Of a stretch of DNA of 8,033 bases, positions 1 through 5,292 are shown one piece after another; within the stretch, counting starts at the first letter, position 1; the number at the start of each line of letters is the position of its first letter. The notes under the pieces are model-generated. The model had not been told where the DNA came from. It did no database searches and saw nothing but the letters and a program-made list of their open reading frames with translations. Both the position numbers and the translations under genes were made by a program. The DNA comes from Chitinophagaceae bacterium (lineage in GTDB: Bacteria; Bacteroidota; Bacteroidia; Chitinophagales; Chitinophagaceae): contig JAEUVL010000655.1 in the NCBI GenBank assembly GCA_016786965.1, positions 1-8,033 on the forward strand. The letters are read 5' to 3'.

Positions 1-75
1 CACCATATCATCCATCTGCTGCAGATGATAAATAGCTTTGATATAGTTCTCTTCGCTGGTAGAGTAATTTAACAT
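1..75 (-). CDS. DtxR/MntR-family metal-dependent transcriptional regulator (N-terminal fragment)
   Basis: Only the first 25 codons are inside the window; the gene runs off the left edge. The reverse strand reads from ATG at 75 as MLNYSTSEENYIKAIYHLQQ followed by MDDMV. The SEENYIKAIYHLQ stretch is the typical start of the winged-helix DNA-binding domain of the DtxR/MntR/IdeR family, dimeric repressors or activators that bind DNA when loaded with Mn(II) or Fe(II). The metal-binding and dimerisation domains are not visible, so the metal cannot be told. Just upstream of the start lie CTAAA/TTTAG half-sites that fit the DtxR-box pattern and suggest autoregulation. The gene is divergent from the lipoprotein gene at 331. 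The family call is fairly secure for such a short piece because the motif is distinctive. Confidence 0.72.
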   Translation of the reverse strand, partial: MLNYSTSEENYIKAIYHLQQMDDMV

Positions 76-77
76 GG

Positions 78-104
78 CTAAAAATAAATTTAGACAAAAC
101 TAAA
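78..104. promoter_or_regulatory. Putative DtxR-family operator: three half-sites at 11-bp spacing
   Basis: CTAAA at 78-82, TTTAG at 89-93 and CTAAA at 100-104 start exactly 11 bp apart. The right-hand pair forms TTTAGACAAAACTAAA (89-104), a TTTAG-N6-CTAAA pseudo-palindrome. The classical DtxR/IdeR box and staphylococcal MntR boxes share the outer TTAG-N6-CTAA arrangement (family knowledge). The array begins 2 bp upstream of the start codon of the DtxR-type gene, so occupancy would block transcription or initiation of that gene. The site is seen in the sequence; the binding protein is inferred. Confidence 0.45.
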
Positions 105-281
105 AAATAGTATTGGGAAAAGGAAATGCAATTTTGTCAAAAAGGGCACAAGGGCACGGCAGGCGGGTAAGACTTTAGCTTGCCCTGTAATAAAAGCTTA
201 GCAAACGCAGATGCGGAGCGATTCGAAAACCACTTTCTGGATTTTAACCTTTGTTATTATTAGTCCCGGGCCCCTCCTCAC

Positions 282-312
282 TTGCCGTTTTTACCGGAAA
301 CGCTTACATTCG
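282..312 (+). promoter_or_regulatory. Possible Bacteroidetes-type promoter for the lipoprotein gene
   Basis: TTG at 282-284 is followed after 20 bp by TACATTCG (305-312), which matches the Bacteroidetes -7 consensus TAnnTTTG at five of its six fixed bases. The -33 TTTG element is only partly matched. Transcription would start around 317-320, giving a short leader before ATG 331 and leaving the upstream in-frame ATG at 211 untranscribed. This supports the choice of start but is weak evidence alone. Confidence 0.28.
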
Positions 313-330
313 GGTTTCCAATCACCAACT

Positions 331-1332
331 ATGCCTGTTCTCAAGAAGTATATTGTATTGCTGTTTCTCCTGGCTTTTATAGCCGGTTGTAAAAGCAAAA
401 AGAAGCCCTCCTTATCCGGTGAAGACCCGGTGGACATTGCTGATTTTATTGCCTTTTTCGAGCCGGTGAAACTGCCTTACCAGTTTGCAGATACTTCTTT
501 GCAAAAAAAGGAAAAGGACTCATTGCTGATAAGTAATAAAGTGTTCTCCCTGTTTGTGCCAGATTCTATTTTAGGGAAAGTGTATGGTAAAGGAGCAAAG
601 CCCAAAATATACTCATTAGGGAAGGCAGAAGTGCCCGATGCGGAAAGTTATCTTTTTATTAAGACCGTTTCCAATGATAAGAGAGCTGTATTCATATTAA
701 GCTTTGATAAGAAGAATAAGTTCATTGCGGGTATGCCCGTGCTGCGTCCAGATCAGAATGCGTCTACTGCACAGTCTGTTACGATGGATAAGCGGTTTAC
801 CATTACCAAAACTGTACAGCGAAAGAACAAGGATGGCAACCTGAGTGAAGGCAAGGATGTATATGTGTTGAATGCGGATGCAAAAAGCTTTATGCTTATC
901 ATGACGGATGCCCTGGATGAAAAGGTAACGGAACTGATCAATCCCATTGATACTTTACCACGGAAGCATAAGTTATCAGCTGATTATGGAACAGGTAAGA
1001 TGAACCTTGTCTCTATCAGGGATGGCAGGAAGGCTGATCGCCTGACCTTCTTTGTGCATTTCGAAAAAGATAATGGAGAATGTACCGGTGAGTTGAAAGG
1101 GGAGGCCATGTTCAAATCTGGCACTACGGCTGAATACCGGGAAGGCGGTGACCCCTGCGTTCTCACTTTTATTTTTTCATCCACTGCGGTGACGTTAAAA
1201 GAGCAAAACTGTGGTTCCCGCCGTGGCCTCAAATGCAGTTTTGATGGCAGCTTTGGCAGGAGGAAATGGGTAAAACCCGTTGCCCCTAAAGCAGATAAAC
1301 CAACCCCAGCCAAGAAGACTGTTAAGAAATAA
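331..1332 (+). CDS. Lipoprotein of unknown function with four-cysteine C-terminal module
   Basis: A 333-residue protein. The open frame extends back to an ATG at 211, but ATG 331 is chosen because it starts a textbook lipoprotein signal: MPVLKK, a hydrophobic stretch, then the lipobox FIAGC with the lipidated cysteine at residue 20. The following KSKKK is basic and there is no acidic surface-export signal, so anchoring on the periplasmic side is the better guess. The body has no motif I recognise. The C-terminal part (about 245-310) has four cysteines (251, 276, 294, 302) in the pattern GECTGELKGEA, DPCVLTF, EQNCG, LKCSFDGSF, which looks like a small disulfide-stabilised beta domain. The tail after residue 315 is rich in Lys, Pro and Ala and probably disordered. 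It appears to be a single-gene unit: 136 bp separate it from the GT35 gene. No function is proposed. The gene is secure; the role is unknown. Confidence 0.85.
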   Translation: MPVLKKYIVLLFLLAFIAGCKSKKKPSLSGEDPVDIADFIAFFEPVKLPYQFADTSLQKKEKDSLLISNKVFSLFVPDSILGKVYGKGAKPKIYSLGKAEVPDAESYLFIKTVSNDKRAVFILSFDKKNKFIAGMPVLRPDQNASTAQSVTMDKRFTITKTVQRKNKDGNLSEGKDVYVLNADAKSFMLIMTDALDEKVTELINPIDTLPRKHKLSADYGTGKMNLVSIRDGRKADRLTFFVHFEKDNGECTGELKGEAMFKSGTTAEYREGGDPCVLTFIFSSTAVTLKEQNCGSRRGLKCSFDGSFGRRKWVKPVAPKADKPTPAKKTVKK

Positions 1333-1468
1333 ATTTTATCAAACACCGCTTTCAGTCTAATCTTGCCTTTATTAAGTTTTAAAACCACCCACAAGCTCTG
1401 TAATTCAACCACTTAGGTGAAATGGAGATTATCCTTTATATTGCAGCTTCGTGTAAATTGAACACAGT
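1333..1468. other. Intergenic spacer before the GT35 gene
   Basis: No gene is seen in these 136 bp. There is no clear terminator for the lipoprotein gene, only an AT-rich TTTTAAAA (1377-1384). A weak bulged inverted repeat, TTCAACC (1404-1410) with GGTGAA (1416-1421), lies about 50 bp before the next start. Promoter-like TATATTGC (1437-1444) and TAAATTGA (1454-1461) are partial matches to TAnnTTTG without a good -33 partner. The spacer probably contains the promoter of the GT35 gene, but I cannot place it. Confidence 0.35.
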
Positions 1469-3124
1469 ATGAATTTTACCAAATTTTCAGTCCCGTATCC
1501 AACGGAAGACCGTTATTCTAAGAAAGTGGCTTACTTCTCAATGGAATTTGCCACTCATCAACCACTTAAGATCTACAGCGGAGGATTGGGCTTCCTGGCT
1601 GGTTCTCATTTGCGCAGTGCTTATGAGTTAAGACAAAACCTGATCGGCATAGGCATACTCTGGAAGTATGGCTATTACGACCAGGAACGTAACCAGGACC
1701 AAACCCTGGATGTGGCCTGGAACGAAAAGCAATACAGCTTCCTGGAAGATACCGGCATTAAATTCCAGATAACTATCCATGAGCATCCAGTATGGGTAAA
1801 GGTTTTATATCTGAACCCGGAGACATTTAAAACGGCACCGTTGTTTTTGTTGTCAACGGATGTGCCCGAAAACGATTACGTATCACAAACCATCACACAC
1901 CGCCTGTATGATGCTAATGTAGCTACCAAAGTGGCCCAATTTATTTTGCTCGGCGTTGGTGGCGCTAAACTGGTTGACCTGCTGGGCTTCAACCCTGAGC
2001 TCTACCATTTGAATGAAGCTCATGGATTGTCGGCTGCCTTTTACCTGTATAATAAATTCGGTAATAATATTGAAGACGTAAGAAAGCGGCTCGTTTTCAC
2101 CACGCATACGCCTGAAGAAGCCGGTAATGAGAAGCACGATATTTACCTCTGTCATAAGATGAGTTATTTCTGCGGCCTCACGGTGGACCAGGTGAAGAAA
2201 TTGTATGACCATGACAGTGATCAGTTCAATCACTCTTTAGCTGCCCTTCGTTTTGCCAAGCTGGCTAATGGCGTTTCGCAATTACATGGCCATGTATCAA
2301 GGGCGATGTGGGGGAAACACAAAAATATCTGCCCGATCATTTCAATAACCAATGCGCAAAACTGGCGGTACTGGGCCGATAAGCAATTGTATAAATTCAT
2401 GGAAGCCGGTGATGATTACGGCATCGATGACCGTAAGAAATACCTGAAGAAAAGAGCTTTTGAAATAGTAGCAGACCAAACAGGGAAGATATTCAATCCT
2501 GATGTGTTTACTATAGTATGGGCGAGGCGTTTTGCCGGGTATAAAAGAGCAGGATTGATAACAACAGCAGAAGAGAAATTTGAAAAATTATTGGCCGATA
2601 CTAAATATCCCGTGCAAATCATCTGGGCGGGTAAGCCTTACCCGGTTGATCATCCCGCCATCAGCGAGTTCAATCAACTGGTGCATATCAGCAAGCGTTA
2701 CAAGAATGTAGCCGTGCTGATAGGGTATGAGTTGGGACTTTCCAAGCGGTTGAAACAGGCGGCGGATTGCTGGCTGAATAATCCCCGTGTACCAAGAGAG
2801 GCTTCGGGCACAAGTGGTATGACAGCTGCTATGAATGGCGCCGTTAACTTCTCTACCGATGATGGCTGGATACCGGAGTTCATCAACCATGGTCATAATG
2901 GCTTTGTAGTGCCGATGGTGGATTATGCTAATATGGCTACCCACGAACAGGATGAATATGACCTGAACAAATTGTACGAAATACTCCTGAATGAGATACT
3001 GCCTCTGTATTATTCCAATTACAATACCTGGCGGCAGGTGATGAAAAATGGTATGCAGGATGTCCGTTTACAATTTGACAGTAACCGGATGGCGCATGAG
3101 TATTATGATCTCTTGTATAAATAG
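1469..3124 (+). CDS. GT35 alpha-glucan phosphorylase-family protein, PLP lysine replaced by Thr
   Basis: A cytosolic 551-residue protein without signal peptide, of the alpha-glucan (glycogen/maltodextrin) phosphorylase family GT35, which normally releases glucose 1-phosphate from alpha-1,4-glucans using pyridoxal phosphate (PLP). Visible family motifs in order: AYFSMEF and IYSGGLGFLAGSHL (21-48), HLNEAHG (180-186), FTTHTPEEAGNEKHD (210-224), ITNAQNWRYW (293-302), VWARRFAGYKRA (350-361, basic phosphate-binding residues kept), WAGKPYPVDHP (387-397), WLNNPRVPREASGTSGM (435-451) and NGAVNFSTDDGWIPE (456-470). It is shorter than classical phosphorylases (about 800 residues or more) and lacks their N-terminal extension. 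In the last motif the family has GTSGMK or GTGNMK, with Lys forming the Schiff base to PLP; here residue 452 is Thr (codon ACA, 2822-2824). It may therefore not be a normal phosphorylase. The start at 1469 gives MNFTKFSVPYPT, which I recall as the usual start in Bacteroidetes homologues. Family call is secure; activity is uncertain. Confidence 0.93.
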   Translation: MNFTKFSVPYPTEDRYSKKVAYFSMEFATHQPLKIYSGGLGFLAGSHLRSAYELRQNLIGIGILWKYGYYDQERNQDQTLDVAWNEKQYSFLEDTGIKFQITIHEHPVWVKVLYLNPETFKTAPLFLLSTDVPENDYVSQTITHRLYDANVATKVAQFILLGVGGAKLVDLLGFNPELYHLNEAHGLSAAFYLYNKFGNNIEDVRKRLVFTTHTPEEAGNEKHDIYLCHKMSYFCGLTVDQVKKLYDHDSDQFNHSLAALRFAKLANGVSQLHGHVSRAMWGKHKNICPIISITNAQNWRYWADKQLYKFMEAGDDYGIDDRKKYLKKRAFEIVADQTGKIFNPDVFTIVWARRFAGYKRAGLITTAEEKFEKLLADTKYPVQIIWAGKPYPVDHPAISEFNQLVHISKRYKNVAVLIGYELGLSKRLKQAADCWLNNPRVPREASGTSGMTAAMNGAVNFSTDDGWIPEFINHGHNGFVVPMVDYANMATHEQDEYDLNKLYEILLNEILPLYYSNYNTWRQVMKNGMQDVRLQFDSNRMAHEYYDLLYK

Positions 3125-3162
3125 TACTTTTCTTTTTAAAACCTTCTTTATCAGCATAATTG

Positions 3163-3203
3163 CCAGCCATTACCAGGGATGACTTTTCCCGGGTAATGGC
3201 TGG
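3163..3203 (+). terminator. Strong hairpin after the GT35 gene, probable terminator
   Basis: A perfect 12-bp inverted repeat, CCAGCCATTACC (3163-3174) with GGTAATGGCTGG (3192-3203), continues past one A/G mismatch into GGGA (3176-3179) with TCCC (3187-3190), leaving a 7-nt loop. It lies 39 bp after the stop codon of the GT35 gene and 80 bp before the next start. The hairpin is certain. A terminator role is inferred, because only a mixed T-rich stretch follows instead of a clean U-tract. Confidence 0.55.
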
Positions 3204-3247
3204 ATGCGTTTATGCTCTATTTCCCCGGGTAAGTCTTTTATACGTCT

Positions 3248-3276
3248 GTTTTAGTAACTTTAGTAATATCTAAAAC
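3248..3276. promoter_or_regulatory. Putative operator/promoter of the secreted-protein gene, DtxR-box-like
   Basis: This segment ends 6 bp before ATG 3283. It contains TTTAGTAATATCTAAA (3259-3274), the same TTTAG-N6-CTAAA arrangement found before the DtxR-type gene at the left edge. A larger perfect inverted repeat, GTTTTAG (3248-3254) with CTAAAAC (3270-3276), encloses it, and TTTAGTAA occurs twice in direct orientation (3250-3257 and 3259-3266). TAACTTTA (3255-3262) is one base off the Bacteroidetes -7 box TAnnTTTG, so a bound regulator would cover the promoter. Pattern seen; regulator inferred. Confidence 0.42.
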
Positions 3277-3282
3277 GCTTAT

Positions 3283-3969
3283 ATGAAAAGGCTGGTAGTT
3301 GCTCTTACGCTACTTTGTATTTCGGAGTTGATAATGGGACAGCCAGGGCCAGTCGCATCAAATTCCCTGCGACCGCCTACTTATGTGCAAGAACTTTTTC
3401 GCAACCCGGTAAAACCCCGTTATCATGCAGATATCATGGGGTCGCCTTTTTTACATGATAACTGGCTGATGTCAACCATACAGCTAACAGATGACCGGGT
3501 TTTCGACAGCATTTACGTAAAGCTTAATGGGTATGATAATATGGTCCACTTTATGGATGCGAATGGGGATGAGATGCAAACTTCAATACGGGTAAAACAG
3601 ATCACTATTACAGATGCAGCCAGTTTATGGCAAGGAACCGTCTTCCGTACAGGATACGGAGCGAATCAGAGGCAATTTTACCAGGTAGTGCAGGATGGAA
3701 AAAACATGCAACTGCTCAAGAAAATATATGTTACAGTATGGTCAACAAAAGCCCTTGGTGAAGAGGAAAAGAAAACATTCCAGTTGGAACAGGAAATGGT
3801 CTTCGCTATCAATAACGAAATATTTAAGCAAAATAAGAGTTGTAATATCCTGGCAGAAGTGATCGAGAAAAATGAAGATAAAGTAAGGGAGTTCGTTTCT
3901 GCCAATTCTATCAAATGCAATAAGGAGGAGGATATGAAAAAGCTGGTCGTTTTCTATAATACGCTCTGA
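3283..3969 (+). CDS. Small secreted protein of unknown function
   Basis: A 228-residue protein with a classical Sec signal peptide: MKR, a hydrophobic core to about residue 18, then a likely cleavage after MGQ or nearby; no lipobox. The mature part begins with a Pro-rich stretch. It then carries GSPFLHDNWLMSTIQLTDD followed by alternating hydrophobic and polar residues (KLNGYDNMVHFMDANGDEMQ), a layout I associate with uncharacterised envelope proteins in Bacteroidetes, probably beta-rich. The C-terminal third is Lys/Glu-rich and helical-looking, with two cysteines (CNILAEV and IKCNKEE) that could form a disulfide. No enzyme motif is visible. The end is 7 bp from the convergent ispH end, with no room for a separate terminator. 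The upstream DtxR-box-like site suggests control by metal supply, which is inference. ATG 3283 is chosen because it starts directly at the signal peptide. Confidence 0.85.
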   Translation: MKRLVVALTLLCISELIMGQPGPVASNSLRPPTYVQELFRNPVKPRYHADIMGSPFLHDNWLMSTIQLTDDRVFDSIYVKLNGYDNMVHFMDANGDEMQTSIRVKQITITDAASLWQGTVFRTGYGANQRQFYQVVQDGKNMQLLKKIYVTVWSTKALGEEEKKTFQLEQEMVFAINNEIFKQNKSCNILAEVIEKNEDKVREFVSANSIKCNKEEDMKKLVVFYNTL

Positions 3970-3976
3970 AATCTTA

Positions 3977-5188
3977 TTAAATGAACTGGCTGATCAGTTT
4001 CTCCGGTGCGAATGCATCTTTATAAAACCCTGTCAGCTTCCGGATCACATTTTCCACAATCGCATCCGGGCAGGAGGCTCCGCTGGTAATTAATATCCTA
4101 ACTGGTTCTTTTTCGGGCAAAAAGCCAGAGGTCAGTATTTCTTCTTTAGTATGAAAATTATGATGTAAGATCTCTGTGGCAGAAATGATCTTTTCTGCAC
4201 TGCTGATAAAATATACAGGAAGTTTTTCTTCACATAGTTCTACTAAATGAGAAGTGTTGGACGAATTATATCCCCCCACTACAATAGCGAGGTCCGCTTT
4301 TGTCTCCAGCATACCGCTTACAGCAGTCTGATTATCATTAGTAGCATAACAAAGTGTATCTCTCGTATCAGCAAAGTGTTCAGCAGATTGATAGGTATCT
4401 GTAATTATTTTTTTTAAATAATCAGCAATAGCCTGTGTATCGCTGGCCAGCATGGTGGTTTGGTTCACCACTCCAATACGCTGCAGGTCCTTTCTAATGT
4501 CAAATCCGGCCGAGTGCTGGTGTCTGAATTCTGCATAAAAATCATCTGCCGGTTTTTCCCCGGTTATATATTTGGCGAGTTCAACAGCTTCCTTCATATC
4601 TTTTACAACGACTGCTGGTCCGGAAGATACTGCATGGGAAAATGTAGCCCTTGTTTCCTCATGGGTGGGTTTACCGTGAATGACAATAGTGTAGTTCTTA
4701 CTGGCAATAGCCTGACTGCGATTCCAAACCTTTTCTACAAAGGGGCAGGTGGTATCATATTTCTCTGTTTGTATGCCGATCTCTTTTAACTGCTGCTCTA
4801 TCTGAAGGGTAGTGCCGAAAGCAGGAATGAGCACAATGTCGTCTTTAGTAATGTCGGAGAATGGGACCAGTGTTTTGCCGTGTGTATCCTGTAAGAAGGT
4901 GATGCCAAGCGATTGCAGATCGGCATTTACCTGTGGATTATGGATCATTTCGCTGAGCAGGTAGATCTTTTTCCCCTGATTTTCTTCCACTGTCCTGAAA
5001 GCTATTTCGATGGCATTCTCCACCCCATAACAAAAGCCGAAATGCCGGGCGAGGAATATTTGTACAGGCCCAAAATCAAGCAGGGTAGGGCTGTAGTCCT
5101 TTTTCATCTTATCCGTTTCTTTCCGTTTTTTTTTAATTGCAGAGATCAACGGGCTGCGATAGTTAACAGGAACTTCAAAACTCTTCAT
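3977..5188 (-). CDS. ispH: 4-hydroxy-3-methylbut-2-enyl diphosphate reductase (IspH/LytB), long form
   Basis: A cytosolic iron-sulfur enzyme that catalyses the last step of the MEP pathway, reducing HMBPP to IPP and DMAPP. The three cluster cysteines are Cys53 (HFGFCYGV), Cys148 (TTCPFVEKVW) and Cys280 (DTLCYATNDNQ). Substrate-site motifs are EMIHNPQVN with His83, GKPTHEE with His176 and catalytic Glu178, VVNQTTMLASD, VGGYNSSNTSHL and TSGASCPD. At 403 residues it is longer than the E. coli enzyme (about 316): roughly 40 extra N-terminal residues and about 30 extra between the second and third cysteines (around 200-235). From memory this long form is common in Bacteroidetes. ATG 5188 is favoured because the N-terminal VNYRSPLISAIK segment looks like that of homologues, but Met28 (ATG at 5107) is an alternative. 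It is convergent with the secreted-protein gene and divergent from the GH13 gene, so it stands alone. Confidence 0.97.
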   Translation of the reverse strand: MKSFEVPVNYRSPLISAIKKKRKETDKMKKDYSPTLLDFGPVQIFLARHFGFCYGVENAIEIAFRTVEENQGKKIYLLSEMIHNPQVNADLQSLGITFLQDTHGKTLVPFSDITKDDIVLIPAFGTTLQIEQQLKEIGIQTEKYDTTCPFVEKVWNRSQAIASKNYTIVIHGKPTHEETRATFSHAVSSGPAVVVKDMKEAVELAKYITGEKPADDFYAEFRHQHSAGFDIRKDLQRIGVVNQTTMLASDTQAIADYLKKIITDTYQSAEHFADTRDTLCYATNDNQTAVSGMLETKADLAIVVGGYNSSNTSHLVELCEEKLPVYFISSAEKIISATEILHHNFHTKEEILTSGFLPEKEPVRILITSGASCPDAIVENVIRKLTGFYKDAFAPEKLISQFI

Positions 5189-5192
5189 TCAA

Positions 5193-5200
5193 CAAAGTTA
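5193..5200 (-). promoter_or_regulatory. Exact Bacteroidetes -7 box next to the ispH start
   Basis: On the minus strand TAACTTTG is an exact match to the -7 consensus TAnnTTTG. It ends only 4 bases before ATG 5188, so transcription would begin at or very near the start codon. No TTTG -33 element is found at the usual 19-20 bp distance. Either the transcript is leaderless, translation starts at Met28 (5107), or the match is accidental. Confidence 0.3.
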
Positions 5201-5292
5201 GTAAGTTATGGTTTTATATTCCGGACAGTAAAACCCGTAACACAAAACTCTCAACTCGTAACTTATTATTATCTTCCCGAAAAGTTCTGACG

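Larger units (their letters stand above)
76..330. other. Divergent intergenic region between regulator and lipoprotein gene
   Basis: These 255 bp hold no convincing gene. Besides the operator-like array at 78-104, they contain a tandem 8-bp duplication AAGGGCAC (142-149 and 150-157) and a small possible hairpin, GGGTAAG (165-171) with CTTGCCC (179-185), 7 bp with one G-U pair. On the minus strand a TTGACA (140-135) lies upstream of AT-rich sequence and might belong to the regulator's promoter, but its spacing to a -7-like box is poor. The open frame extending back to 211 from the lipoprotein gene is not treated as coding. Confidence 0.5.

Noticed and set aside
142..157. Tandem 8-bp repeat AAGGGCAC AAGGGCAC
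   Set aside because: Only two units with no further copies nearby; too short to call a repeat array or a binding site.
165..185. Hairpin GGGTAAG/CTTGCCC as a terminator or small RNA
   Set aside because: It lies in a divergent intergenic region where no transcript is expected to end, has one G-U pair and no U-tract; likely chance.
211..330. 40-residue N-terminal extension of the lipoprotein gene starting at ATG 211
   Set aside because: The extension would bury a textbook lipoprotein signal peptide inside the protein, and a promoter-like pair sits between the two ATGs. ATG 331 is the better start.
984..1412. Minus-strand open frame of 142 codons antisense to the lipoprotein gene
   Set aside because: It overlaps a well-supported gene, and its product has no recognisable domain, signal or plausible composition; it is a reading-frame shadow.
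1404..1421. Bulged inverted repeat TTCAACC/GGTGAA before the GT35 gene as an operator
   Set aside because: Short, imperfect and not repeated elsewhere in the window; no regulator family can be matched to it.
4460..5290. Plus-strand open frames (109 and 125 codons) opposite ispH
   Set aside because: Both are antisense to a gene with every catalytic motif intact, and neither product shows a signal or domain.
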